Below, piece after piece: positions 36,001-44,162 of a stretch of 64,000 nucleotides of DNA. This DNA comes from JASHUC01 sp035523875 (GTDB lineage: Bacteria; Pseudomonadota; Gammaproteobacteria; Steroidobacterales; Steroidobacteraceae): the NCBI GenBank assembly GCA_035523875.1, contig DATKPY010000048.1, positions 40,560 to 104,559 of the forward strand, written 5' to 3'. The notes beneath the pieces are model-generated. The model was not told the DNA's origin. It searched no databases and saw only the letters and a program-made list of their open reading frames with translations. Position numbers and translations under genes: made by a program. Numbering within the stretch: the stretch's first letter is position 1; each line of letters opens with the position of its first letter.

Positions 36001-36516
36001 CCCGCGCTCGACCAGCCGCTCGCCGCAGCGACGGAGGTGGAGCTGCACCTGCCGGCGCTCCTGCCCGAGAGCTACGTCGCCGACGTGCACGTGCGGCTCG
36101 TGCTGTACAAGCGCATCGCCGCCGCGGCGGATGCGCCGGCGCTCGAGGAGCTCACCGCGGAGCTCGTCGATCGCTTTGGCCCGCTCCCTGCGCAGGCGCT
36201 GCGTCTGCTGCGCGTCGCGCGACTGAAGCTGCGCGCGCGCGCGCTCGGCATTCGCCGCCTCGACATCGGCCCGCAGGGCGGGTATGTGTTGTTCGAGGCT
36301 CTGAACGGGATCGATCCCCAGACCGTGATACGCCTCATCCAGCAGAATGGGCGCGAGTTCCGTCTCGAGGGGGCGTTGCGGCTGCGCATTGCGCGCGCGC
36401 TCGCCGAGGAGCCGAAGCGCTTCGAGTTCGCATCCGGGCTTCTGGAGCGGCTCGCCAAGAACGCACATCCGCTCCCGCCGCAGGCCGGGCGCTCGCTCGA
36501 GCGGACCGAAGAGTGA
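33007..36516 (+). CDS. mfd: Transcription-repair coupling factor Mfd
   Basis: A 1169-residue ATP-dependent DNA translocase that removes stalled RNA polymerase and recruits UvrA. The N-terminal UvrB-like part includes LPDWEVLPYDLFSPHPD; an RNA polymerase-interaction domain (CarD-like, EYGVGRYIGLTPME) follows near residues 490-560; the helicase motor has Walker A GDVGFGKTEVAMRAAF (about residue 636) and DEEHRFGV. The TRG motif and C-terminal D7 domain are present (LVLYKRIAAAADAPALEEL). Length matches E. coli Mfd (1148). It is followed by csiV, as in Pseudomonas. Confidence 0.97.
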   Translation: MSSLLAPKAPSAAQRRVRWHQLYGSAAALALAECVSADARPYLIVTRGARELERLEAEIAFFAGPTVPVLALPDWEVLPYDLFSPHPDSVSQRLRALDSLPHLRRGCLIVAADTLLQRLPPREYVQGRTFELARGQTLGLESFRSRLVAAGYASVSEVSGPGEFAVRGSLLDVFPMGSPDPLRIDLFGDEIEAIRRFDPDTQRSLDALEEVKLLPAREVPLDPEAVKGFRRRYRTRFEGDPTASSLYRGVSEGLAPPGIEFYLPLFFEATATLFDYLPHETVLVHEPGAAGELERAWLDIESRYEDRRHDIERPVLAPRELFLEPAELAERAAPYASIALETFKADPSAHPGETVYHFASVAPRELRVDARAAEPLAPLDAFLDEFAGRVLIAADSPGRRAVLQEMLGAHYPQLALVPDWDSFARGRQTLALTVAPDVEGLQLTSPAVALVSESQLFGARARQERRRRRSTADPQAILRDLTDLSPGAPVVHEEYGVGRYIGLTPMEVAGEPGEFLVLEYRDGDRVYVPVHSLHLVSRYTGAAPESAPLHKLGTGEWAKARRRAAEQIRDVAAELLELYARRRARQGLKLPIHESEYRAFAQAFPFEETADQADAIRRVLEDLQKEQPMDRIVCGDVGFGKTEVAMRAAFVAVQAGKQVIVLVPTTLLAQQHLGNFRDRFADWPVRIESLSRFRTGAESERVIEGIERGTVDIVIATHRLLHAHVRFKDLGLIVIDEEHRFGVRDKERLKALRAEVHVLTLTATPIPRTLNMALGSLRDLSLIATPPEERLAIKTFLIEWHGPTLREAALRELRRGGQIYFVHNEVRDIEKIAAEVRALVPEADVRTGHGQMRERELEQLMVDFYHRRFNLLVCTTIIESGIDVPTANTIMIHRADRLGLAQLHQLRGRVGRSHHRAYAYLIVPPRRELGADALKRLEAIESLEELGAGFVLATHDLEIRGAGELLGEAQSGQMTEIGLALYLDLLEQAVRSLKAGREPALDQPLAAATEVELHLPALLPESYVADVHVRLVLYKRIAAAADAPALEELTAELVDRFGPLPAQALRLLRVARLKLRARALGIRRLDIGPQGGYVLFEALNGIDPQTVIRLIQQNGREFRLEGALRLRIARALAEEPKRFEFASGLLERLAKNAHPLPPQAGRSLERTEE

Positions 36517-36559
36517 GATACGATATCCCGGTGCGCACCGCGCGATGGAGCATGAAGCG

Positions 36560-37315
36560 ATGAGAAAGCCATTGGTGGCGCTGCTCGTCTGCGGCTGCCT
36601 CGGCGGATCGCTGTCGCCTGCCCGTGCGGCCGCCGCAGCGGAGACTCGGCCGCTCTACAACGTCGAGGTCATCATCTTCCGCAATCTCGCGCCGCTCGGC
36701 TCTCCGGAGCAGTGGAGCTCGGAGGCCCTCATGAGCGGCGCGCCGGCGGCAGCCGCGAGCGAAGTGGCCGATGCACCTGCAGCGGCGGGGCCGACGGGGC
36801 CGGCCCCGCGCGCCGCAGCGACCGCCGCCAGCAGCGTCGCTCCCGCGGCCACCCCCGCCGCAACCGGCTCACCAAGCCCGCCCACGCCCGCGCGTACCTC
36901 GGAGCACAGTCCGCTCGTGCGCCTCCTGCCGAGTGCGAGCTTTCAGCTGACGGGCCTGGAGTCGCGGCTGCGTGCGAGCGGCCGCTACGCGCCGGTTGCG
37001 CATGTCGCCTGGTCGCAGACCGCGAGCCCATGGGGCAAGCCGATCGCGATCTCACTCGCCGAGCTCGGTATCGCGGTGAGCGGGCTTTCCGGCACGGTGG
37101 CGCTCGAGCGCGGCACGTTCCTGCACCTCGACCTGCGACTCGACTACGCCATGCAAGACCCGCCAGCCGCTCTCAATGCCGCACCCGGCACCGTGTTCGC
37201 TCTCCACCAGGTCCACCGCGTGCGCTTCTACCTGCGCAACTACTTCGATCACCCGGCGTTCGGCGTTCTCGCGATCGTCACACCGGCCCAGGGCTCGCGG
37301 CGAGCCGGGCGATAA
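36560..37315 (+). CDS. csiV: CsiV-family exported protein
   Basis: A 251-residue protein with a signal peptide (MRKPLVALLVCGCLGGSLSPARAAA). The family signature YNVEVIIFRNLAP begins the mature part, and the C-terminal domain ends QVHRVRFYLRNYFDHPAFGVLAIVTP, as in the CsiV (peptidoglycan-binding) family. A Pro/Ala-rich linker (about 60-120) separates the two. It lies 43 bases after mfd, the same neighbour as in Pseudomonas. I chose the ATG at 36560 because the signal peptide starts there; the alternative at 36545 adds five codons. Confidence 0.82.
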   Translation: MRKPLVALLVCGCLGGSLSPARAAAAAETRPLYNVEVIIFRNLAPLGSPEQWSSEALMSGAPAAAASEVADAPAAAGPTGPAPRAAATAASSVAPAATPAATGSPSPPTPARTSEHSPLVRLLPSASFQLTGLESRLRASGRYAPVAHVAWSQTASPWGKPIAISLAELGIAVSGLSGTVALERGTFLHLDLRLDYAMQDPPAALNAAPGTVFALHQVHRVRFYLRNYFDHPAFGVLAIVTPAQGSRRAGR

Positions 37316-37512
37316 GCGCCCCTTGCCGCGGGCGAGCCCCGCGGATCAACGCGACCGCCGCGCTCACGGCTGGCCTCTGCATCCTGGAGATCGTGTGCCG
37401 GATGGCACTCGAGAATTTCTCGTCGACAGTCGCAGTCCGTTACACGCAAGATCGATGCCTTCGGCGCACCGAACGTGCTCTGGAATGTCTCAGTCCTAAC
37501 AAGGAGAGTTCC

Positions 37513-37884
37513 ATGGCCCGGCAATGTCAAATTCCGTGTGCACTGGCTTCCCTCACCGTTCTCCTCGCCGGCTCGGTGTTGTACGCGCCGGCCGATGCCG
37601 CAAAGCATCACCTCGCGGCGACCCCGGAGACCGCGCCGCTCGACCTTCATGTGCCGAGGCTGAGCCGCGTATTGTCCGCGCGCGAGATCCGCGCGCTCAC
37701 GCGCGACGCGAACGAGGAGCCGGCAGGTCGCCTCACCACTCAAACTGCTCCGCAGATGCTTCCGTGTTGCAGCGTATTCGGTGCAGTTCCCTGGGCGCTG
37801 CGACATCCACGCAGTGCGTGGAAAATCCTCACGCCGCTCGCCGCAACCTGCTCACAGACGTGGTGTACGGGCGCGGGCTCCTGA
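37513..37884 (+). CDS. Small exported protein of unknown function, possibly frameshifted
   Basis: A 123-residue frame with a strong ribosome binding site (AAGGAG, 7 bases before the ATG) and a signal peptide (CALASLTVLLAGSVLYAPADAA). The mature part to about residue 85 is ordinary in composition (LSRVLSAREIRALTRDANEEP); the rest is Cys/Trp-rich and looks unlike a folded domain, which may mean a frameshift near 37740. I do not recognise it. It begins the lower-GC block after csiV. Confidence 0.45.
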   Translation: MARQCQIPCALASLTVLLAGSVLYAPADAAKHHLAATPETAPLDLHVPRLSRVLSAREIRALTRDANEEPAGRLTTQTAPQMLPCCSVFGAVPWALRHPRSAWKILTPLAATCSQTWCTGAGS

Positions 37885-38194
37885 GAAGCCCATTGCCGCG
37901 GCCGCGGGCCGCGAGTCACTGCGCTCACTGAAACACGCCACGTCGAGAACCCTCGCCGCCGCGAGCGTGTGACACGGTGTTTCCAGTTGGCGCAGAGACA
38001 AAATGGGTCACCAAGAAGCCCTCAATCATCGAAACTCCCGAGATTGCCGCGCTGTCGAACGAGCGCAATCCGTCGCTCATCACTGCCAGGGCTGTTTTGG
38101 GTGCGCGAGTTTGAGGCGCGTCAGACCGCCCGTGCGGATATGCCGATGCTCGAGTAGTCCCGCAGTCTGGGTATTCCCCGTGGGGAGGATCATC
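37885..38194. other. 310-base stretch without a gene
   Basis: I see no convincing coding frame, tRNA or repeat. It contains imperfect inverted sequence (ACTGAAACACG near 37928 and GTGTTTCCAGT near 37978) and a GGGGAGG ribosome binding site at its end for the SPFH gene. In-frame extension of the SPFH gene to 38003 lacks homology. Confidence 0.5.
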
Positions 38195-39040
38195 ATGAGC
38201 TCTCGCGCCCTCAGATACGTCACGATCCCGGCAGCGGTAACGATCGCCACAGTCGGTTGCACCACGATACCGAGCGGGCGAACGGGGGTTGAATGGACCT
38301 ACAGCGGCGGGACGCTCGAGCGGCCGCTGGGAGAAGGCTTTCACTGGGTCTCGCCCCTGAGCCAGATCTATCTGGTCGATATGCGCGAACAGCAGCGGGA
38401 AGAAGACTTGAACGTGCTCGCCAACAATGGCCTCGACATCACGATTTCCGCCTCCGTCCTCTACCAGCCCATTCCCGGACAGGCACCCGAACTCGTCAAG
38501 CAGATCGGACCTGACTACTATGACGCGGTAATCGGGCCGTACGTGCGCTCCAGCGCGCGTCGTGTCGTCGGCCGCTATGGTCCCGAGGAGGTGTACTCCA
38601 CCAAGCGCGAACAGATCGAGCGGGAAATCCGCGACCAGGTCAGCGAAAAGCTTGCGGGCATGCACGTACGAGTCGACGCCATCCTGATCCGCGAGGTTCG
38701 CCTGCCGGCAGAGGTGCAGCAGGCGATCCAGACGAAACTGCGCGAGGAGCAGCGCGCACTGGAGATGAAGTTCGTGCTCGACCGGTCGCGTCAGGAAGCC
38801 GAGCGCAAACGAATCGAGGCGAAAGGCATCGCCGATTACCAGTCGATCATCAGTGCCGGTCTCAACCCGCAGATCATCGAGTGGCAGGGCATTCAGGCCA
38901 CCGAGCAGCTCGCTCAATCACCGAATTCAAAGGTCATCATCATCGGCTCCGGAAAGGAGGGTCTGCCGGTGATTCTCAATGCCGCCCCTGCTTCCCCCGC
39001 CGCAGTGGCCACCACAACTGCGAGCGCCGCGGCGCAATAG
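38195..39040 (+). CDS. SPFH/prohibitin-family protein, putative lipoprotein
   Basis: A 281-residue SPFH (stomatin/prohibitin) protein. After the N-terminal hydrophobic segment (YVTIPAAVTIATVGC), the SPFH core includes VEWTYSGGTLERPLGEGFHWVSP, LDITISASVLYQP, YVRSSARRVVGRYGPEEVYSTKR, and a helical region LREEQRALEMKFVLDRSRQEAERKRIEAKG typical of prohibitins. TVGC at residues 18-21 could be a lipobox (Cys21 followed by Thr-Thr), although the -3 residue is unusual. The ATG at 38195 is preceded by GGGGAGG. Such proteins form membrane microdomain rings; the direct role here is unknown. Confidence 0.82.
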   Translation: MSSRALRYVTIPAAVTIATVGCTTIPSGRTGVEWTYSGGTLERPLGEGFHWVSPLSQIYLVDMREQQREEDLNVLANNGLDITISASVLYQPIPGQAPELVKQIGPDYYDAVIGPYVRSSARRVVGRYGPEEVYSTKREQIEREIRDQVSEKLAGMHVRVDAILIREVRLPAEVQQAIQTKLREEQRALEMKFVLDRSRQEAERKRIEAKGIADYQSIISAGLNPQIIEWQGIQATEQLAQSPNSKVIIIGSGKEGLPVILNAAPASPAAVATTTASAAAQ

Positions 39041-39050
39041 AGCCCGGCAC

Positions 39051-39551
39051 ATGGCAGAGCCCAGCGCACGGCGATTGAGCCGCAGGCCGCAACGCTGCGA
39101 ACGTTGCGGCCAGCCGATCGATGACCTCGCATCCTATCCGTTCCGCCACGAGTGCTCGTCATTTTGTCCGCCGGTGCTCGATGACTTGACGGCAGCCCGA
39201 TGGGTGCACGTCTACGACGCGGCCTGGCTGGGCGAGGATTGGAGGCGCCTCGAGCAGTGTCTCGCCCCGGACGTCCAGTTCACAGACTTGGGCGCATCGG
39301 TTGCGCTGGTCGGCCGTGATGCGGTCGTCGCGAGCATGCGCAAGCTCGCACGAGAGGCTCAAATGCACGAGTACAACGCAACCGATCTGAAAGGATACAG
39401 CTCCGGTGCCGTAGGGGTGATCACCTACCGCTGGCAATTGGATTGCACGCACGGACACAAGCACGTCGCGGCCACGGGACGCGATCTGCTTGTGCTTCGC
39501 GCCACGGGCGATGATTGGCAGCTCCACTGGTGCACGAGGTTCACGGCGTGA
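39051..39551 (+). CDS. NTF2-like (SnoaL/DUF4440) protein with N-terminal zinc-binding motif
   Basis: A 166-residue protein. Residues about 16-42 hold CERCGQPIDDL...HECSSFCPP, a C-x2-C...H-x-C-x3-C pattern that should bind a metal. The rest matches an NTF2-like domain (AAWLGEDWRRLEQCLAPDVQFTDLGAS, LVGRDAVVASMRKLA, and a closing WQLHWCTRF). It starts 10 bases after the SPFH stop, so both are likely co-expressed. Function unknown; the zinc part fused to an NTF2 fold is unusual. Confidence 0.72.
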   Translation: MAEPSARRLSRRPQRCERCGQPIDDLASYPFRHECSSFCPPVLDDLTAARWVHVYDAAWLGEDWRRLEQCLAPDVQFTDLGASVALVGRDAVVASMRKLAREAQMHEYNATDLKGYSSGAVGVITYRWQLDCTHGHKHVAATGRDLLVLRATGDDWQLHWCTRFTA

Positions 39552-39687
39552 CCGATCGCGCCCAGCGGTCCGCCCGGTGCGGCGTGGCTGCGGCTCAACT
39601 CGGGCACAGATGTCCGAGCGGACCCATGCAGTGGGTCCTCGGTCAGAGTCCACAAGATTGCCGTGATCAGGGCTGGCAGGGCAAGTG

Positions 39688-42162
39688 ATGAGCGCAATCG
39701 GCGAATCGACGCGCTCGGCGGAAATCGACCTCGCGCGCAGTGCCGTTCAGAGTTCCGCACCCCATGACTACGAGCGCCATCTGGTATTAGACAGCGTCGT
39801 CGATCCAGCGGTTGCCGGACCGCGCGATCGGTTCGAGGCTTTTGCGCGCTCGGTGCGCGACGTTCTCGCGCCGCAATGGATACGTACCGAGAACGCCTAC
39901 GCCCGAGCAAATCCAAAGCGCGTGTACTATCTGTCGATGGAGTTTCTCATTGGCCGCGCGCTTGCCAACAACGTGACCAATCTGCTGCTCGCGACCCGCG
40001 CGCGACAAGCGGTCGAGAAGCAGGGACAGGACTGGGTGGAGCTGCTCGAGCAAGAGCCGGACGCCGGACTGGGTAACGGCGGACTCGGGCGCTTGGCGGC
40101 CTGCTTTCTCGACTCGATGGCGACGATGAAACTGCCCGCCATGGGGTACGGGCTCCGATACGAATACGGCATGTTCCGCCAGGTCCTGCGCGACGGGTGG
40201 CAGCAGGAACAGCCGGACCATTGGCTGCAGCGTCCGGACCCCTGGGAGGTTGCACGCCCGGCGGAGAAGGTTCAAGTCCGCCTCAACTGCTCCTACGAAG
40301 TGCGCGGCGGCCGACTGCGCGCGATCGTCGGCAGGCCATCCACCCTCATCGGAGTACCCTTTGATCGACCGGTGGTGGGTTACGGAGGTCAGACGATCAA
40401 CACGCTGCGGCTCTGGGCCGCCGATGCAAGTCACTACTTTGACTTTCAGGAGTTCAGTCACGGCCAGTTCGTCAGCGCAGTCGCGGAGGCGATCGAGGCG
40501 GCATCCCTCACCCGGGTACTCTACCCCGACGATTCGACCAGCACCGGACAGGGTCTGCGCTTCGTGCAGGAGTATTTTCTCGTCGCCTGCTCACTGGCCG
40601 ATCTCATACGACGCTTTCGCCGCAGCAACGCCGATTGGAGCGCCCTGCCGCGCAAGGTCGCGATTCAGATGAACGACACCCACCCGGCCATTGCGGTCCC
40701 TGAGTTGATGCGCATTCTTCTCGATCACGCACGCCTCGGCTGGGACCACGCGTGGGATCTCACACAACGAACGCTCGCGTACACCAATCACACATTGTTG
40801 CCGGAAGCACTCGAGAAATGGCCCCTGCCGTGGTTCGAAGCGCTGCTGCCACGCCATCTGGAGATCATCTACGAGATCAATCGGCGTCTACTCGATGGCG
40901 TCCGGGTGCGATTTCCCGGTGATCAAGGACGCATCCGACGCGTCAGTCTGATTGAAGAAAGCGCTCCCAAGCATGTTCGCATGGCGAACCTTGCGATCGT
41001 CGGCTCGCACAGTACCAACGGCGTCGCCGCTCTTCACTCCGAGTTGTTGCGCACGACAACCGTCAAGGACTTGGCGGAGATATTCCCCGAGCGGTTCAGC
41101 AACAAGACCAATGGCGTGACGCCGCGGCGCTGGCTGTTGCTGGCAAACCCGGGCCTCGCGGCGCTGATCACCGACGCGATCGGTGACTCTTGGATAACCG
41201 AGCTCACCGAGCTCCACCGACTGCGACTGCTCGCAGATGAGGAGGGCTTCCGGGAATTCTTCCGCAGCGCGAAGCGCGAAGCGAAGGCGAGTTGCGTGAG
41301 CTGGCTGCGCTCGACGTTCGAGGTGACGGTTGATCCGGACTCGATGTTCGACTGCCAGATCAAGCGGATCCACGAGTACAAACGTCAGCTGCTCAACGCA
41401 CTGCGCATCGTAGTGCTCTACAACAGACTGCGCGAAGATCCCGCCCTGGAAATGGCACCGACCACCTTCTTCTTCTCCGGCAAGGCGGCACCGTCCTACC
41501 GGCTCGCAAAGCTCATCATCAAGTTCATCCACAGTCTGGGCGCGGCCATCGACGGTGATCCGGCCGTTCGCGGCCGGATCAAGGTTCTGTTTCTGCCCGA
41601 ATACGACGTTTCGCTGGCCCAGCGGCTCATTCCCGCGAGCGATGTCTCGAACCAGATTTCGACCGCCGGATACGAGGCGAGCGGTACCAGCAACATGAAG
41701 TTCATGATGAACGGTGCGCTCACGCTCGGTACACGCGATGGCGCGACCATCGAGATGGCCCAGGAAGTGGGCGAGGAGAGGATGTTTCTCTTCGGCCTGA
41801 CAGCGGCGCAGGTGGCCAGTAGCCGCGGGTGGTACAGCCCGCGCTGGCACTATGAAAACGAGACGGAGACTCGCACGGCCCTCGATCTGATGCGTGGTGA
41901 CTATTTCAGTCCCGGGGAATTCGGCACCTTCGCGCCGTTGGTGGACACGCTCTTGGCACACGGTGACTACTACATGCACTTGGCGGACTTACGGCCCTAC
42001 CTCGCTGCGGATGGGCGGCTGCGCGAGCTTTATGCCAACCCGGAGCGCTGGGCGCACAGTGCCATCCTCAACGTCGCCGGCTCTGGAAGATTCTCGAGCG
42101 ATCGGACTATCGCCGAGTATGCAACGGAGATCTGGAATGCAGAACCGTGCCCGACGCAGTAG
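39688..42162 (+). CDS. glgP: Glycogen/maltodextrin phosphorylase
   Basis: An 824-residue enzyme that releases glucose-1-phosphate from alpha-1,4-glucan. Landmarks are YYLSMEFLIGRAL, DAGLGNGGLGRLAACFLDSMA, AIQMNDTHPAIAVPELMR, IKRIHEYKRQLLN and the PLP site EASGTSNMKFMMNGALTLG with Lys near residue 671. The length is normal. A GTG three bases earlier (39685) is an alternative start. No other glycogen gene lies nearby. It converges on the unknown gene with a 9-base gap. Codon use is clearly less GC-rich than in flanking core genes (about 58% GC in sampled lines). Confidence 0.96.
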   Translation: MSAIGESTRSAEIDLARSAVQSSAPHDYERHLVLDSVVDPAVAGPRDRFEAFARSVRDVLAPQWIRTENAYARANPKRVYYLSMEFLIGRALANNVTNLLLATRARQAVEKQGQDWVELLEQEPDAGLGNGGLGRLAACFLDSMATMKLPAMGYGLRYEYGMFRQVLRDGWQQEQPDHWLQRPDPWEVARPAEKVQVRLNCSYEVRGGRLRAIVGRPSTLIGVPFDRPVVGYGGQTINTLRLWAADASHYFDFQEFSHGQFVSAVAEAIEAASLTRVLYPDDSTSTGQGLRFVQEYFLVACSLADLIRRFRRSNADWSALPRKVAIQMNDTHPAIAVPELMRILLDHARLGWDHAWDLTQRTLAYTNHTLLPEALEKWPLPWFEALLPRHLEIIYEINRRLLDGVRVRFPGDQGRIRRVSLIEESAPKHVRMANLAIVGSHSTNGVAALHSELLRTTTVKDLAEIFPERFSNKTNGVTPRRWLLLANPGLAALITDAIGDSWITELTELHRLRLLADEEGFREFFRSAKREAKASCVSWLRSTFEVTVDPDSMFDCQIKRIHEYKRQLLNALRIVVLYNRLREDPALEMAPTTFFFSGKAAPSYRLAKLIIKFIHSLGAAIDGDPAVRGRIKVLFLPEYDVSLAQRLIPASDVSNQISTAGYEASGTSNMKFMMNGALTLGTRDGATIEMAQEVGEERMFLFGLTAAQVASSRGWYSPRWHYENETETRTALDLMRGDYFSPGEFGTFAPLVDTLLAHGDYYMHLADLRPYLAADGRLRELYANPERWAHSAILNVAGSGRFSSDRTIAEYATEIWNAEPCPTQ

Positions 42163-42171
42163 CCGCGAGCG

Positions 42172-44019
42172 TCAGTGCGCGAGGGTGTCCGGAAGAAAGG
42201 CCAGGTCTGGGCACATCAATCGCAGCACTCCAACGGCCAGGTCCGGTAGCTGAGCGACCTTCGCATCGCGCCCCGCCCCTAAGACCTTGGTGAGCACGTC
42301 CTTGGAAATCGCCGTCCATCCGCCGGGCGTCCGGTAGCTCACGAGGAACATCCCCTCGTGCCGATCGCGCAGGAGACGCGCCTCGTCGTACCAGTGAGCC
42401 TTCTCCGCGGCGATGAGCTGCGCATCCGATGAGCCGATATAGCGGAGCGGAAGATCTGGGACCTGCGAGGCCTCCGAGTCCGGCTCGAGACCCTCTGCCG
42501 GCACGATGAACAGCCGCCCCGACTCGCCGACCGCGTTCCTCTTGGCCCCGAACGCGCCTCTGCGCAACGCCTGCTCGATGCGCTCGAAGATGTCCTCGGC
42601 AAACTGTTGGGGGTAGTCGAACAGCCTCTGCACTTCCGGCTCGATGTGCGGTAAGCGCCGCCAGCCGCTCACCCAGGCGCGCTTTTTGGTGCTCGCGTCC
42701 CCCTCGGCAAAGGCATCCTCCAGACTGAATTCCGTCACCGCCTCGGGCTGCAGGGTTTTGAGCCCCATATGCTCCGTGAGATTGGATGAGAACCCGTAGA
42801 TGACCCCATAAGGCGAATAGGCGCCCTCCACGGGCCGGAACTGCGGACAGTCCTCATACAACGGCCTCGATAAGCGACCGATGTGAGACTCGTACTCGTG
42901 CAGCAGCTCGATGTGGCGCTGCCCCACGGGCGTATAGACCACCTGCCCGTCGCGATCCGTCGTGATGAAAAGATCCTCGATCATGCTGTAGGCTGCCAGC
43001 AAATCGACGCGATTCACGAACAATTCCGGATCCGCAGAGATGCCCTGACAGATCGCGCGAGCCAATTGCACCCGGTTGCGGCGGTCGCCCAGGTCGCAGG
43101 CGTGCTCATAGGCCTCGAGCAGTGGCACGAGACCTTGAATCAGCAGGGCGAAATCGAGGGCATTCGAGTTCCGCGCGCTCAAGACCAGACTCTCCTCATC
43201 GAGAGACACACCCTTCTTGATGCAGTAGTGGCGCAGCTGTGAGCGCAGGTGTCCGCCCGCCAATTGAACGGCGGCCTTCTGGATCTCGATCCGGTCCACC
43301 TGCGAAGGCGTCGCCGCGATCTGTTCAGCCACGGCGAAATAGGCGGCCAACTCGTCCGTGGTGGGGCTCTGCGCCAACGGAATCAGCCAGCGCGCATCGC
43401 GGACGAACACCGGCTGATCGGCCGGCGCGCCGCTCCAGAGCTGGTCGAGCACGCTTTGCACTTGCGAAAGCCGCTCGCAGGCGCCAGCCGCTCCGGCGTC
43501 CCACACACGCATACTCAACAGCGCGAGAGACCGTATCAGGTACAAACTGAAGAGCGTATGCGCGTAGCGCGCGCGACCATGGCGCCCGGGCCAACGAGTC
43601 TGCCGCCACAGGTGAAAGCTCCGTATCATCATCTCCCCCGGATCGACCAGATCGTTGTGCATTCCGGGGGTCTCACGAGGCTTGAATCCGCTCGCCCAGT
43701 GCGCGTGCTCCAACTGACCCCTGAGACGCGATTGATCGGGCGTGATCGCGGTGAGTGAGAAAAAGCAATCCTCGCAGTGACGCGACAGGGTGGGACGGTC
43801 CTGCAGGTCCTCAATCGGCCTGCGCTGGGCGTTGAGCACGCCGGCTATTTTCTCGACGATTTGATCGCGGTGGGCCAAGAACAATTGGAGCAGCTCCACA
43901 TGCGCCCGAAACGGCACCTGGCCGAGGCGTTCGCCGATCACGATGCTCCCCCAACGCCGAAGCGGAACCCGAAATACTGCCCGAACCCCATCTGCCTGAG
44001 CAAGCGCGCGGTAACCCAC
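42172..44019 (-). CDS. Large protein of unknown function (615 residues)
   Basis: I do not recognise this protein. It has no signal peptide or clear membrane helix. The sequence is ordinary and globular-looking, with motifs such as GYRALAQADGVRAVFRVP at the start, DLVDPGEMMIRSFHLWRQTRWPG, RNRVQLARAICQGISADPELFV, and a C-terminal part GWTAISKDVLTKVLGAGRDAKV. Its N-terminal start is uncertain. It is convergent with glgP and divergent from the phosphoesterase gene across 143 bases. Lower GC than core genes suggests acquisition with the block. Presence of a complete, long frame supports a real gene. Confidence 0.72.
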   Translation of the reverse strand: MGYRALAQADGVRAVFRVPLRRWGSIVIGERLGQVPFRAHVELLQLFLAHRDQIVEKIAGVLNAQRRPIEDLQDRPTLSRHCEDCFFSLTAITPDQSRLRGQLEHAHWASGFKPRETPGMHNDLVDPGEMMIRSFHLWRQTRWPGRHGRARYAHTLFSLYLIRSLALLSMRVWDAGAAGACERLSQVQSVLDQLWSGAPADQPVFVRDARWLIPLAQSPTTDELAAYFAVAEQIAATPSQVDRIEIQKAAVQLAGGHLRSQLRHYCIKKGVSLDEESLVLSARNSNALDFALLIQGLVPLLEAYEHACDLGDRRNRVQLARAICQGISADPELFVNRVDLLAAYSMIEDLFITTDRDGQVVYTPVGQRHIELLHEYESHIGRLSRPLYEDCPQFRPVEGAYSPYGVIYGFSSNLTEHMGLKTLQPEAVTEFSLEDAFAEGDASTKKRAWVSGWRRLPHIEPEVQRLFDYPQQFAEDIFERIEQALRRGAFGAKRNAVGESGRLFIVPAEGLEPDSEASQVPDLPLRYIGSSDAQLIAAEKAHWYDEARLLRDRHEGMFLVSYRTPGGWTAISKDVLTKVLGAGRDAKVAQLPDLAVGVLRLMCPDLAFLPDTLAH

Positions 44020-44162
44020 GAAGCCCTCGAGTCGCCCGGGCGAAGCTGCATCGCCAAGGCCGCGCCGCTCGCACGCCTGGGCGGTGTAACAGATCCATCA
44101 AGCGCCTGTCACATCGCGGGCCTATTAAGGATGGCTCATCTTCGACCCTCGGGGAGGGAGTC

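Noticed and set aside
32737..36468. A 1243-codon open frame on the minus strand opposite mfd
   Set aside because: High GC content creates long antisense frames. Its translation is Arg/Glu/Leu-rich with no motifs, and it lies fully within mfd.
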